Of a stretch of 11,608 nt of DNA, positions 1 through 7,621 are shown piece by piece. A program made the position numbers and the translations under genes. How positions within the stretch are numbered: position 1 is the first letter of the stretch; every line of letters begins with the position of its first letter. Origin of the DNA: Devosia equisanguinis (GTDB lineage: Bacteria > Pseudomonadota > Alphaproteobacteria > Rhizobiales > Hyphomicrobiaceae); assembly GCA_945901835.1 (NCBI GenBank), contig CAMDMH010000031.1, positions 1-11,608 of the forward strand, given 5' to 3'. The notes below the pieces were generated by a model that worked only from the letters and a program-made list of their open reading frames with translations, was not told the origin of the DNA and made no database searches.

Positions 1-2
1 CG

Positions 3-263
3 CTGCTCGAATTCGCGGAGCTGCCGTTCTTCATGTCGCTGCCGCTCGCCGGGGCAGGTGATTTTCCGGCCGATCGGGCGAAGGCCGTATCGGTTGCGTT
101 CATGGCGATGGGAACGGACCCCGAGTTCGTTGCGGATGCCGCAAAGATCGGTTACCCGGGCGATCTGGTCGACGGAGCGTCGATCGCCAGGTTGATTGCC
201 GAGGCGGCCAAGACGCCCAAGGCTGTGATCGAGCGATACAAGCGTATCGTCGATGAAAAATAG
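3..263 (+). CDS. C-terminal end of Bug/TctC-family periplasmic solute-binding protein (5' truncated by window edge)
   Basis: The frame is open from base 3 and ends at TAG 261-263, giving the last 86 residues of a protein that begins outside the window. The stretch with P-A-D-R-A-K-A-V-S-V-A-F-M-A-M followed by T-D-P-E-F-V-A-D-A-A-K matches the C-terminal lobe of Bug/TctC proteins. These are the periplasmic binding components of tripartite tricarboxylate transporters. In that family this region reads roughly as PaeRvaalraAFmatmkDPeFlaeAkk, followed by a helix containing tP..vie, seen here as TPKAVIERYK. The family typically binds carboxylates, amino acids or aromatic acids in the periplasm. 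The SDR gene starts 43 bp downstream on the same strand, so co-transcription is likely. The internal ATG at 33 is not a credible start because recognisable sequence continues upstream of it. The family call is fairly sure; the ligand is unknown. Confidence 0.75.
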   Translation: MLEFAELPFFMSLPLAGAGDFPADRAKAVSVAFMAMGTDPEFVADAAKIGYPGDLVDGASIARLIAEAAKTPKAVIERYKRIVDEK

Positions 264-306
264 ACCGGTTCGACAACCGGCATAGTTCGAGGACAGGGAG
301 AGGGAC

Positions 307-1089
307 ATGACGGTATTCGATGCGGCGACGGCGTTCAGCCTGAAGGACAAGGTCGTCATCGTCACGGGCGGAGGGACGGGCATCGGCAAGGTCTACTCGC
401 AGCGGCTCGCAGAGATGGGCGCGCGGGTCGTGCTGGCCGATATCGCGGCCAAGGAGGCCGATGAGGTCGCGGCGGGCATCGTCAAGGCCGGCGGCGAAGC
501 ACTGGCTGTGGCGACGGATGTCAGCGACGCGGCTGCTGTCGATGCGATGGTGGAAAAGACGGTGGCGAAGTGGGGCCGCGTCGATGGGCTCGTCAACAAC
601 GCGTCGCTGATGAGTGCGCTGCCGCGCGGCGACTGGTTCAAGATCCCCATCGACGAGTGGGATCGCGTGATGGCGGTTAACCTGCGCGGCATCTTCCTGT
701 GCTGCCGAGCGGTCTATCCGCATATGAAGCGGCAGAAGTCGGGGCGGATCGTCAACATCTCGTCGGGGCGGTTCTGGCACGGCACGCCGAACCGGCTGCA
801 CTATTCGACCTCGAAGGCGGGCGTGATCGGGCTGACGCGGTCGCTGGCGCGTGAAGTCGGCGACGACAACATCGGGGTCAACGCGGTGACGCCGGGGCTG
901 ACGCTTAGCGAGACGCAGATGGCTACGTCGTCGTCGAACTATCTCGGCGGCCAGGAGCAGACGCGGTCGTTCAAGCGGCCGCAGGTGCCGGACGATCTGG
1001 TGGGGACGGTGCTGTTCCTGCTCAGCGACGCCAGCGCCTTCATCACCGGGCAGACGATCAACGTCGACGGCGGCCAGTTGATGCATTGA
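307..1089 (+). CDS. SDR-family NAD(P)-dependent oxidoreductase
   Basis: This is a 260-residue classical short-chain dehydrogenase/reductase of normal family length. The Rossmann cofactor motif TGGGTGIG is at residues 20-27. The acidic D45, in LADIA after the second beta strand, favours NAD(H) over NADP(H). The NNAS motif is at 97-100, the structural Asn at N125, and the catalytic set is S153, Y166 and K170 in YSTSK. The P-G pair after the active site is at 196-197 and the C-terminal motif GQTINVDGG is near 248-256. A strong Shine-Dalgarno (GGGAGAGGG, about 297-305) stands just before the ATG. The enzyme would oxidise or reduce a hydroxyl/keto group in the cytoplasm. Its position between a carboxylate-type binding protein and HyuA/GalD-like genes suggests a step in the same catabolic route, but the substrate cannot be told. 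Confidence 0.93.
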   Translation: MTVFDAATAFSLKDKVVIVTGGGTGIGKVYSQRLAEMGARVVLADIAAKEADEVAAGIVKAGGEALAVATDVSDAAAVDAMVEKTVAKWGRVDGLVNNASLMSALPRGDWFKIPIDEWDRVMAVNLRGIFLCCRAVYPHMKRQKSGRIVNISSGRFWHGTPNRLHYSTSKAGVIGLTRSLAREVGDDNIGVNAVTPGLTLSETQMATSSSNYLGGQEQTRSFKRPQVPDDLVGTVLFLLSDASAFITGQTINVDGGQLMH

Positions 1090-1178
1090 AAGATAGGCTC
1101 TCCCCGTGTAGCGGATCTTAATGGTGGAGCGGGTCATGGGGAAGGGGGCTTTCGGCACAGCTTGGTGCGAGAGGCCGC

Positions 1179-1225
1179 CCCTCTCCCCGACCCTCTCCCC
1201 CTCATGAAGGATGACGGGGAGAGGG
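1179..1225. repeat. G/C-run palindromic repeat upstream of hyuA; right arm overlaps the RBS
   Basis: CCCTCTCCCC occurs twice (1179-1188 and 1191-1200) and is followed by its exact reverse complement GGGGAGAGGG at 1216-1225. The 10-bp stem extends past one C/C mismatch by TCAT/ATGA (1202-1205 with 1211-1214), leaving a GAAGG loop. Two left arms and one right arm would allow alternative pairings. The style is that of dispersed intergenic palindromes in rhizobial alphaproteobacteria (recollection, not a search). The right arm runs directly into GGGAGAAG and the hyuA ATG at 1233, so it forms part of that gene's Shine-Dalgarno region and could hide it in a hairpin. Confidence 0.75.
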
Positions 1226-1232
1226 AGAAGAG

Positions 1233-3362
1233 ATGCGTTATCGCCTTGGTGTCGATGTCGGCGGCACGCATACGGATCTGATTCTGCTCGACGCGGTGAC
1301 CGGCGAGCTGATGGTCGAGAAGGTATCGAGCACGCCGGCCAATCCGGCGCTGGGCGTTCTCGACGGCGTGTCGCGGTTCATTGCGCGCGGCATTGCGCCT
1401 GGAGACATCGTGTTCTTTGCGCACGGCACGACGATTACGACCAACGCGCTGCTCGAGATGCGCGGGGCCAAGGTCGGGCTGCTCATCACCAAGGGCTTTC
1501 GCGCGGTGCAGGAAGTCGGCGCGCAGGCACGCGACGGCAACCTGTTCGACTATTATTACCAAAAACCCGAGCCGATCGCGCCGCAGAGCCGGACGCGGGA
1601 GGTTTCGGAGCGTGTGGACTGGCAGGGCAATGTGCTCGTGGCCCTAGACGAGGATGACGTCCGCCGCGCGGCGCGCGAGTTGAAGGCTGCCGGTGTGGCG
1701 TCCGTCGCGGTGAGCTACATATTCTCGTACATGCATCCCGAGCACGAGGCGCGGACGCGGGAGATCCTGGCCGAGGAAATGCCGGGTGTTTCGGTGTCGC
1801 TGTCGTCGGAAGTGCTGCCGCGCATCCGCGAGTGGTCGCGGCTTTCGACGACGCTGCTCAACGCCTATCTCGAGCCTGTCATGGTTATGTACATCGGGCA
1901 TCTCGGGAAAGGGCTCGACGAGAAGGGCGTGACGACGGAGCAGCGCTTCCTGATGCAGTCGAACGGCGGCGTGATGCCGTTCTCGGCTGCTGTCGCCGGC
2001 GCGAAGACGGTGCACACGCTGTTCTCGGGGCCGGCCGCGGGAGCGCAGGCGGCGGCGTATCTCACAAAGTTTTCGGAAGCGTCTTCTCCTACCCCCACCT
2101 CTCCTACCCCCACCCCTATCCCCTCCCCACAAGGGGGAGGGGGACTGGTGACGCTCGACATGGGCGGTACGTCGGCGGATATCGCGTTCATCGAAGGTGG
2201 TTTGCCGCTGGAGACGACGGAAAGCGTTATCGCGCGTCGGCAGATCGACGTGCCGGCACTCGATATGACGACGATATCCGCAGGCGGCGGCTCGATCGCC
2301 GGTGTCGATGGCGCGGGGTTTCTGACGGTCGGACCACAAAGTGCCGGCGCGAGGCCGGGGCCTGCCTGCTATGGGCGCGGCGGCGAGCGGCCGACGGTGA
2401 CCGACGCCGATGTCTCGTGCGGCTACCTCAACCCGGATTACTTCCTAGGCGGCAAACAGAAGCTCGACGTCGCGGCATCGCGCAAGGCGCTCGAGATCCA
2501 TGTCGCGAAGCCGCTGGGGCTCTCGGTGCTGGAGGCGGCAGAGGGCATCCGGCGGATCGTCGATATGCGGATGGCGGACGAGGTGCGGGTGTTCGCGGTA
2601 AAGCGTGGTGTGGATCTCACGTCGTTCACGCTGCTGCCGTTCGGTGGCGCGGGCGCCGTTCATGCGGCGGCGGTCGCGAGCGAACTCGGCATGCGGCGCA
2701 TTCTCGTGCCGCCGCGGCCGGGTGCGTTTTCTGCGCTCGGGCTGCTGTGCACGGATGTCGTGCACGACTACATCCGGTCTGGTCTCAAGCCGCTGGCCGA
2801 GGTCGATACTGACGAAGCCGAGGCGATCTTCGCGGTGCTCGAGGCGAAAGCGCGCGAGGAACTGGCCAGCGAAGGCATGGATGCCGCAAGCGCGCGTTTC
2901 AGTCGGGAGCTGGATCTTCGTTACACGGGGCAGGGCTATGAGCTTCGCACGTCGATCGATGGGCTCGGCAAGGGTGGGATCACGGCTGCTGTTCTTGCAC
3001 AGGCACGTGACCGGTTCGACGTGCGGCACGCGCAGATACATGGGCACGCTGCGAAGGAGCGGCCGGTCGAGGTCGTCAGCTATCGCTTGCGCGTGCGCGT
3101 TCCGGTGCCGAAGTACGTGCCCCAGCCGCTGGCGGTGCCTTCGAGTCCTCGGCCAGTCGCCGAAGCAGCCAAGGGCGCGCGCGAGGTCTATTTCGTTGCC
3201 AAGACGGCATCGAGGGTGACTGTCTACGAGCGCGATAAGCTCGATGTCGGCGTATCGGTTGGCGGCCCCGCGATCGTCGAACAGTTCGACGCGACGACCG
3301 TGATCCCGGCGGGCTGGACTGGCCGGGTAGACACGTTCGGGAACTTGATCTTGGAGAGGTGA
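1233..3362 (+). CDS. hyuA: Hydantoinase/oxoprolinase family protein, HyuA-type ATPase subunit
   Basis: This 709-residue protein belongs to the hydantoinase A/5-oxoprolinase family, which includes N-methylhydantoinase A and the acetone carboxylase beta subunit. These cytoplasmic ATPases activate a cyclic imide, lactam or ketone. The N-terminal domain (about 4-185) begins with the phosphate-binding VDVGGTHTD (7-15) and has HGTTITTNA (64-72). The central domain carries SNGGV and a FSGPAAGA segment, then the second phosphate motif DMGGTSAD (309-316), an AGGGSIA segment and a GARPGPACYG segment. FGGAGAVHA starts at residue 470. The C-terminal part ends with an IVEQFDATTVIPAGW-like motif. The ATG is preceded by GGGAGAAG. 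The protein is about 20 residues longer than I would expect, because a palindromic repeat is inserted in frame at about residues 285-304. HyuA normally works with a HyuB subunit; none lies between it and the next gene, so one may lie upstream of the window. Confidence 0.9.
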   Translation: MRYRLGVDVGGTHTDLILLDAVTGELMVEKVSSTPANPALGVLDGVSRFIARGIAPGDIVFFAHGTTITTNALLEMRGAKVGLLITKGFRAVQEVGAQARDGNLFDYYYQKPEPIAPQSRTREVSERVDWQGNVLVALDEDDVRRAARELKAAGVASVAVSYIFSYMHPEHEARTREILAEEMPGVSVSLSSEVLPRIREWSRLSTTLLNAYLEPVMVMYIGHLGKGLDEKGVTTEQRFLMQSNGGVMPFSAAVAGAKTVHTLFSGPAAGAQAAAYLTKFSEASSPTPTSPTPTPIPSPQGGGGLVTLDMGGTSADIAFIEGGLPLETTESVIARRQIDVPALDMTTISAGGGSIAGVDGAGFLTVGPQSAGARPGPACYGRGGERPTVTDADVSCGYLNPDYFLGGKQKLDVAASRKALEIHVAKPLGLSVLEAAEGIRRIVDMRMADEVRVFAVKRGVDLTSFTLLPFGGAGAVHAAAVASELGMRRILVPPRPGAFSALGLLCTDVVHDYIRSGLKPLAEVDTDEAEAIFAVLEAKAREELASEGMDAASARFSRELDLRYTGQGYELRTSIDGLGKGGITAAVLAQARDRFDVRHAQIHGHAAKERPVEVVSYRLRVRVPVPKYVPQPLAVPSSPRPVAEAAKGAREVYFVAKTASRVTVYERDKLDVGVSVGGPAIVEQFDATTVIPAGWTGRVDTFGNLILER
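2085..2142. repeat. Palindromic repeat inserted in frame inside hyuA
   Basis: A 15-bp unit TCTCCTACCCCCACC is repeated perfectly in tandem (2085-2099 and 2100-2114). Shortly after comes CCCCTCCCC (2120-2128), a 5-nt loop ACAAG, and the exact complement GGGGAGGGG (2134-2142). The composition and layout look like an intergenic palindromic element, but it lies inside the hyuA frame with no stop and no frame disruption. It encodes a low-complexity Ser-Pro-Thr stretch followed by Gln and a Gly run (about residues 285-304). Both flanks are conserved HyuA sequence: the GPAAGA...AAYL helix before and LVTLDMGGTSAD after. The layout (two C-rich left arms, one G-rich right arm) resembles the repeat at 1179-1225. 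Confidence 0.85.
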
Positions 3363-4584
3363 CGGGGGCGAGGGTGACTTTGCCTCCGGCTTGACCGGGG
3401 ACGCGGGGCGATCTACGCCCGACCATGATATTGCACAAGCGGGCGCGGGCCCGGCCAACAGGGAGAAGCGCGATATGAAGAACATGGTCGGCGTGCCTTG
3501 CCTCTACATGCGCGGCGGAACCTCGAAGGGGCCGTATTTCAAGCTCGACGATCTGCCGAAAGATCGTGAGACGCGCGACCGCTTCCTGCTTGCGGCTATG
3601 GGCTCGCCAGACCCGCGACAGATCGATGGTCTCGGTGGTGCCGACACTCTGACCTCGAAGGTCGCTGTGGTCGGCCGGTCGGCGCGGCCGGGCGTCGATG
3701 TCGACTATCACTTCTGCCAGGTCGATATCACCAAGCCGCTGGTCGACACCAATCCGTCGTGCGGCAACATGCTGTCTGGCGTCGCGCCGTTCGCGATCGA
3801 GAGCGGGATCGTGAAGGCGAAGGACGGCGAGACGCGCGTGGTGATCTTCGACGTCAACACCCAGAGCAAGATCGAGGCGGTGATCCAGACGCCGGGCGGG
3901 GAGGTCTGCTACGAGGGGGACGCGCGCATCGACGGCGTGCCGGGAACGGCAGCACCCGTTCTGCTGAACTTCATGGACATCGTCGGCTCTAAGACCGGCA
4001 AGATGCTGCCCACGGGCCATGCGATGGAGAAGATCGACGGCATCGATGTTTCGCTCGTCGACGTGTGCATGCCGATGATGCTGCTGCGTGCGACCGACCT
4101 GGGACTGACCGGCATCGAAGGCCGCAAGGAAATCGACGGCAACAAGGAACTGCTGGCGCGTATCGAGAAGATCAGGCTGGAAGCTGGACGGCGGATGACG
4201 TTCGGCGATGTCAGCGACAAGGTGATCCCCAAGGTCGGCTTGCTGTCGCCGCCGCGTGGCACCGGGGCGATTACGTCGCGCTATCTGACACCACACGCGC
4301 TGCATGCGGCTCACGCCGTGACGGGCGCTTGCTGTGTGGCGACTGCGTGCGCGCTCGAAGGTTCGGTCGCCTACGAAATGACGCGGATGCCGCCGGGTAA
4401 TCCGCGCACGATCTGGATCGAGCATCCCACGGGCATGGTCGATGTGGTGCTGACGACCAAAGGCTCGGGGCCGACCATGGATGTCGTGTGCGGTATCCTG
4501 CGGACGGCGAGGCCGATCATGCAGGGTCAGGTGCTCGTCCCAAAGAGCGTGTTCGAAGCCGAGAAGGCGATGGCGGCGGAGTAG
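3076..4584 (-). other. Open antisense continuation of the ABC transporter frame across galD and the hyuA 3' end
   Basis: The minus-strand ABC frame continues without a stop from 4584 to TGA at 3076-3078, adding about 500 codons and making a literal ORF of 1161 residues. The added part runs opposite galD in exact codon register, where an antisense stop needs a sense TTA, CTA or TCA codon; galD avoids all three. The translation is Arg/His/Asp-rich and resembles no domain I know, so I regard it as a non-functional shadow. If the ABC gene really lacks a stop, this segment would nevertheless be translated. The other minus frame has stops at 4592-4594 and 4604-4606, so a small frameshift would restore a normal end. 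Confidence 0.6.
3475..4584 (+). CDS. galD: PrpF/GalD-family isomerase, 4-oxalomesaconate tautomerase-like
   Basis: The protein has 369 residues from ATG 3475, which is preceded by GGGAGAAG at 3461-3468. A TTG at 3391 in the same frame would add 28 non-conserved residues and has no good RBS, so I reject it. The sequence matches the PrpF/GalD branch of the diaminopimelate-epimerase fold. The N-terminus reads PCLYMRGGTSKGPYF, then MGSPDPRQIDGLGG, then LTSKVAVV with the conserved K62, then NPSCGN with the likely catalytic C96. Later come RIDGVPG, LLPTGH and DVSDKVIPK. GalD isomerises the oxalomesaconate keto and enol forms in gallate/protocatechuate meta-cleavage; PrpF isomerises 2-methylaconitate. 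Details such as MGSPDPRQIDG fit GalD better as I recall it. No ring-cleavage genes are in the window, so the substrate is inferred from similarity. The gene lies 112 bp after hyuA, probably in the same operon. Confidence 0.85.
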   Translation: MKNMVGVPCLYMRGGTSKGPYFKLDDLPKDRETRDRFLLAAMGSPDPRQIDGLGGADTLTSKVAVVGRSARPGVDVDYHFCQVDITKPLVDTNPSCGNMLSGVAPFAIESGIVKAKDGETRVVIFDVNTQSKIEAVIQTPGGEVCYEGDARIDGVPGTAAPVLLNFMDIVGSKTGKMLPTGHAMEKIDGIDVSLVDVCMPMMLLRATDLGLTGIEGRKEIDGNKELLARIEKIRLEAGRRMTFGDVSDKVIPKVGLLSPPRGTGAITSRYLTPHALHAAHAVTGACCVATACALEGSVAYEMTRMPPGNPRTIWIEHPTGMVDVVLTTKGSGPTMDVVCGILRTARPIMQGQVLVPKSVFEAEKAMAAE

Positions 4585-6561
4585 CATTTGGCTACCGCGG
4601 CCCTCAACCGTCGGTTCGACTTCTTCGATCTGGCCCTTCTTGTTGCGGCGAAGGATGCGCATTTCCTTGAGCCGGGTCCGGGTCTTGGAGGCAGCGGACT
4701 TTATCTTGTTCCAGCGTGGACGCTGTTTGCCGGCCCGTGTCTGGGTGATGCGCGCACCGGTGTGATGCCTGGTGAGGGACAGGGTGCGGGTGTGCAACTC
4801 CTGCAGGCCCTCGCGCTGTCCGACGTTGATTACGGTGCTGTCCGGCAGTGCCTCGAACAACAGCGTCAGCAGCCGGTGCTCGGTGTCGACGTCGAGCGCG
4901 GCGGTCGCCTCGTCCATCACGATCACCTGGGGACGCTGGAGCAATAGGCGGGCGACCGCGAGGCGCTGGCGTTCGCCGCCTGAGAGTACCTGCTCCCAGC
5001 GATCAACCTTGTCGAGATTGTCGGCGACGTGGCCCAGACCCGCGGCCTTGAGCGCTTCGACGGCCTTGACGTCGTCGACGGTGCTGCCGCCCTGGGGGTA
5101 GGCCAGCACGTCGCGCAGCGTACCCTGAGGAATGTACGTGCGCTCCGGTACGAACGCGACCTTGGTGTCGGCGGGTAGCATGATGCGGCCTTCGCCCCAT
5201 GGCCAGAGGCCTGCAATGGCGCGCACGAGCGTGCTCTTGCCGGTGCCGGATTCGCCGCCGAGCAGAATGCGCTCGCCCGGCAGGATGTCGAGTTCGGCAT
5301 CGGCGATCATCACCCGGCCGTCGCGGTGGACGATCGACAGGTTCTCGATCCGGACGCCCTGGCCGGTGCGGCTTTCGATCCGGATCGGGCCGACCTTCTC
5401 CATCCGGTCGTCGCCGCCGACCAGTTCGAGGGCGACGTAGAGTTCGTCGACGCGGCGGGCGGAAGCCGCCCATTCGGCCAGCCGCACGTAGTTGTCGGTG
5501 AACCAGTTCAGCGCGCCCAGGACCGACATGAAGGCCGCCGCGACCTGCATTACCTCGCCGAGCGTCATCGCGCCGGTCAGATACTTCGGTGTTGCCAGCA
5601 GCAACGGTACGACCGGGGCGAAGAATGCGCTGGCGTTCAGGACGTAGGTCAGGCGCGCGTTCTGGATGATGACGTCTTTCCAGCTAGCTACGGTGCGTTC
5701 AAAGGTGGTCGACAGGCGTTGCTTCTCGTCGGCGTCTCCCTTGACGAGGGCAATCGTCTCCGCGTTCTCGCGCACGCGGGTCATCTCGTAGCGAAATTGC
5801 GCCTCCGCTTCGTTCTTCTTCTCGACCTTGCCGACGAGAGGATTGCCGATAAACATCATAAGCGAGGAAACCAGGAACGCATAGAGGACGGCGGCGACGG
5901 CAATGTAGCCGGGGATCGTCACTTGCTGGCCGGCCAGGGGAATCGTGATCGCACCGCCGACCGTGAAGAGGATGCTGACGAAGGCGATCGCCGACAACAG
6001 CGAGTTGATGAAGCCGATGGCGAGATCGACGACGGGCTCGGTTGCGAGACGGACTTCGTCGGCGAGGCGGTATTCGGGGTTGAGGCCTTTGTCGTCGGTG
6101 ATGGCGAGGCGATAGAAGCGCTGGTCGTCGAGCCATTTGGCGGTGAGCTGGCGGGTCAACCACGCGCGCCAGGAGACCTGCAGAGACATCCGGCAGCGCA
6201 CCATCGCGGACGCGCACATAGCACCCACCACGATGAGCGCGGCGAAGGCGCCGAGCAGCGGCAACAGGCGGTCGCCCTGTTTCTTCTCGAGGCTGTCGAA
6301 GAACAGCCGGTTCCAGTGGTTGATGCCGACGCTGATCGCGAGGGTAATCAGGATCAAGCCGATCGCGAGGAGTGTCCATGTCCAGGCAGTGCGCTTTTCG
6401 CTGCCGCGCCAGAAACCGGTTGCGTATTGCAGAAAGCGCCAAGGGGAGATGCGGGTCTCGAGCACGGCGGCAGCTTGCGGCGGGATATCGGGGGGCTGCA
6501 CGGGGGGTGGCGTTGCGCCACTCGGCGCCGCTGACGCCGCGCCGGCTGTCGTTTCGCTCAT
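4585..6561 (-). CDS. SbmA/BacA-like ABC transporter, fused permease and ATPase (3' end unresolved: no in-frame stop)
   Basis: The ATG at 6561 is preceded on the minus strand by GAGGGA. The supported protein has about 655 residues: a Pro/Ala-rich cytoplasmic N-terminus (1-35), an SbmA/BacA/YddA-type membrane domain with hydrophobic segments near 61-80, 101-120, 183-205, 216-238 and 311-350, and a nucleotide-binding domain. That domain has Walker A GESGTGKS (436-443), signature LSGGE (526-530) and Walker B VIVMDE (546-551) with the D-loop at 556-557. Relatives export or import peptides, vitamins or long-chain lipids across the inner membrane. Two catalytic positions are unusual: the Q-loop region reads VPERTYIPQGT with E473, and the H-loop region reads VGQREG with Q582. 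A basic tail (about 608-645) ends in QIEEVEPTVEG. No stop follows, and the frame remains open to 3076. The upstream partner gene stops 74 bp before this start. Confidence 0.85.
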
Positions 6562-6635
6562 CGGCTTCGTCCCTCGATCAAGTCATGCCGCGCTCCCGCT
6601 GGATATACATGAAACGTGGTTCTGCAAAAATGACA

Positions 6636-7391
6636 TCAGCGGCGGCGCGAGCGTCCTGGTGGGCTGCCATACCGCGCTTCTGCTTCAGCCCGTGTCACCG
6701 CGGCGAGATCGCGCGCCGCGAGGGAATGGTCGAGCACCGCGCGGACGAGTTGGCCGATCATGATCTGGAACAGGCCTCCAACGACGAGCAGAAGCGAGGA
6801 GAGGGGGCCGGTGTTCAAGGCCCCGATCAGCGGGAGGGCGCTGACGAGACGAGGGCTCACCACGGAGAGCACGAGAAGTGCGATGCCCAGCAACGAACTG
6901 AGGCCACCCAGCCACGAAAACAGCCGGGCGAGGAAGCGGCCCGTGCGGTAGTCGCGCGGGCTGGATGGCAGCTCTACCATCAGATGCGGATCGGAATGGG
7001 CTTCGGTCGGCGCATAAGGGGGAGGAGTAGGTGCCTGTTGGGCTGGAGCGTATCCCGTGGGTTGCTGGAATGGGGGTTCGTAGGAGCGAGCTTGATCGAA
7101 CGGGTTGTTCAGCGGCGGGCCAGCCAATGCCAAATCGAAGCGCGGATCCGATGCAGTCGGCGCCGGAAGCGGAGGAGGTGGTGCAAGGCGGCTCGAAAGG
7201 CTCGCGTTGCTGTTCGACAGAATGCGCGACAGAGCGCTTTGTGCAGCTGCGGCTTCGCCGGTACCGGGATAGTTCTCGACGAGATGACGGTAGAACTGCA
7301 GGGCGTACTCGCCGCGGCCTTCGGTTTCCGCGCGGCGCCCTGCCTCGAGGACCTGCGATGGCGTGAACTGCGGCGATTGTTGAGCGTTCAC
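6636..7391 (-). CDS. Proline-rich membrane protein with TPR-like N-terminus and two TM helices, function unknown
   Basis: This 251-residue protein starts at GTG 7391, chosen because GGGAGAGG lies about 8 nt upstream on the minus strand. Residues 10-60 form helices of TPR character (EAGRRAETEGRGEYALQFYR, then HLVENYPGTGEAAAAQSAL). Residues about 66-140 are a Pro/Ala/Gln-rich linker. Two hydrophobic helices follow at about 158-180 and 196-220. The charged C-terminus, about 30 residues, is rich in Arg. There is no signal peptide and no catalytic motif that I recognise. It ends 74 bp before the ABC transporter start, so the two are very likely co-transcribed. A cytoplasmic TPR-like domain tethered to the inner membrane could be an accessory or scaffold for the transporter; that is inference from position only. 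Confidence 0.8.
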   Translation of the reverse strand: MNAQQSPQFTPSQVLEAGRRAETEGRGEYALQFYRHLVENYPGTGEAAAAQSALSRILSNSNASLSSRLAPPPPLPAPTASDPRFDLALAGPPLNNPFDQARSYEPPFQQPTGYAPAQQAPTPPPYAPTEAHSDPHLMVELPSSPRDYRTGRFLARLFSWLGGLSSLLGIALLVLSVVSPRLVSALPLIGALNTGPLSSLLLVVGGLFQIMIGQLVRAVLDHSLAARDLAAVTRAEAEARYGSPPGRSRRR

Positions 7392-7621
7392 CGGCCACCT
7401 CTCCCGAGCCGTCGCGTGCCCGAACTCCGCACACCGGCCAAAACCTGATTTCCGCGAAGTTTATCGTGCGATGTACTATGCTAACGAAGCCCGGCACCGC
7501 TGTCAGCAGGCGTAGGGCTGGGGAACTTCTTTTCCGTAGAGTATGGGTGCATCGGGTTGACGGCTTCGCCATGGCCGTTATCGTTGCGGGCTGGAAAGAA
7601 TATTGCGCAGGGAGAAGCTAA
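7392..7621. promoter_or_regulatory. Divergent intergenic region; possible + strand promoter near 7557
   Basis: These 230 bp separate the minus-strand membrane operon from the plus-strand aldolase operon and should hold both promoters. On the plus strand TTGACG (7557-7562) matches a -35 box; a weak TTATCG at 7578-7583 could be the -10 with a short 15-bp spacer. The aldolase Shine-Dalgarno GGGAGA lies just before 7622. No strong dyad, terminator or small gene was seen here. The exact promoter is uncertain. Confidence 0.35.

Noticed and set aside
100..1158. Long minus-strand ORF (352 codons) opposite the SDR gene
   Set aside because: Arg/His/Asp-rich translation without domains, fully opposite a gene with complete SDR motifs; a product of high G+C codon use.
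3401..3425. Small inverted repeat GGGCG-ATCTA-CGCCC between hyuA and galD as a terminator
   Set aside because: Only 5 bp of stem and no U-run; likely chance in G+C-rich sequence.
3391..3474. TTG-initiated N-terminal extension of the GalD-like protein
   Set aside because: The extra 28 residues are not family-like and there is no suitable RBS; ATG 3475 has GGGAGAAG and begins at the conserved N-terminus.
5326..6534. Plus-strand ORF (402 codons) opposite the ABC transporter
   Set aside because: Low-complexity acidic translation, antisense to clear transmembrane and ATPase coding sequence.
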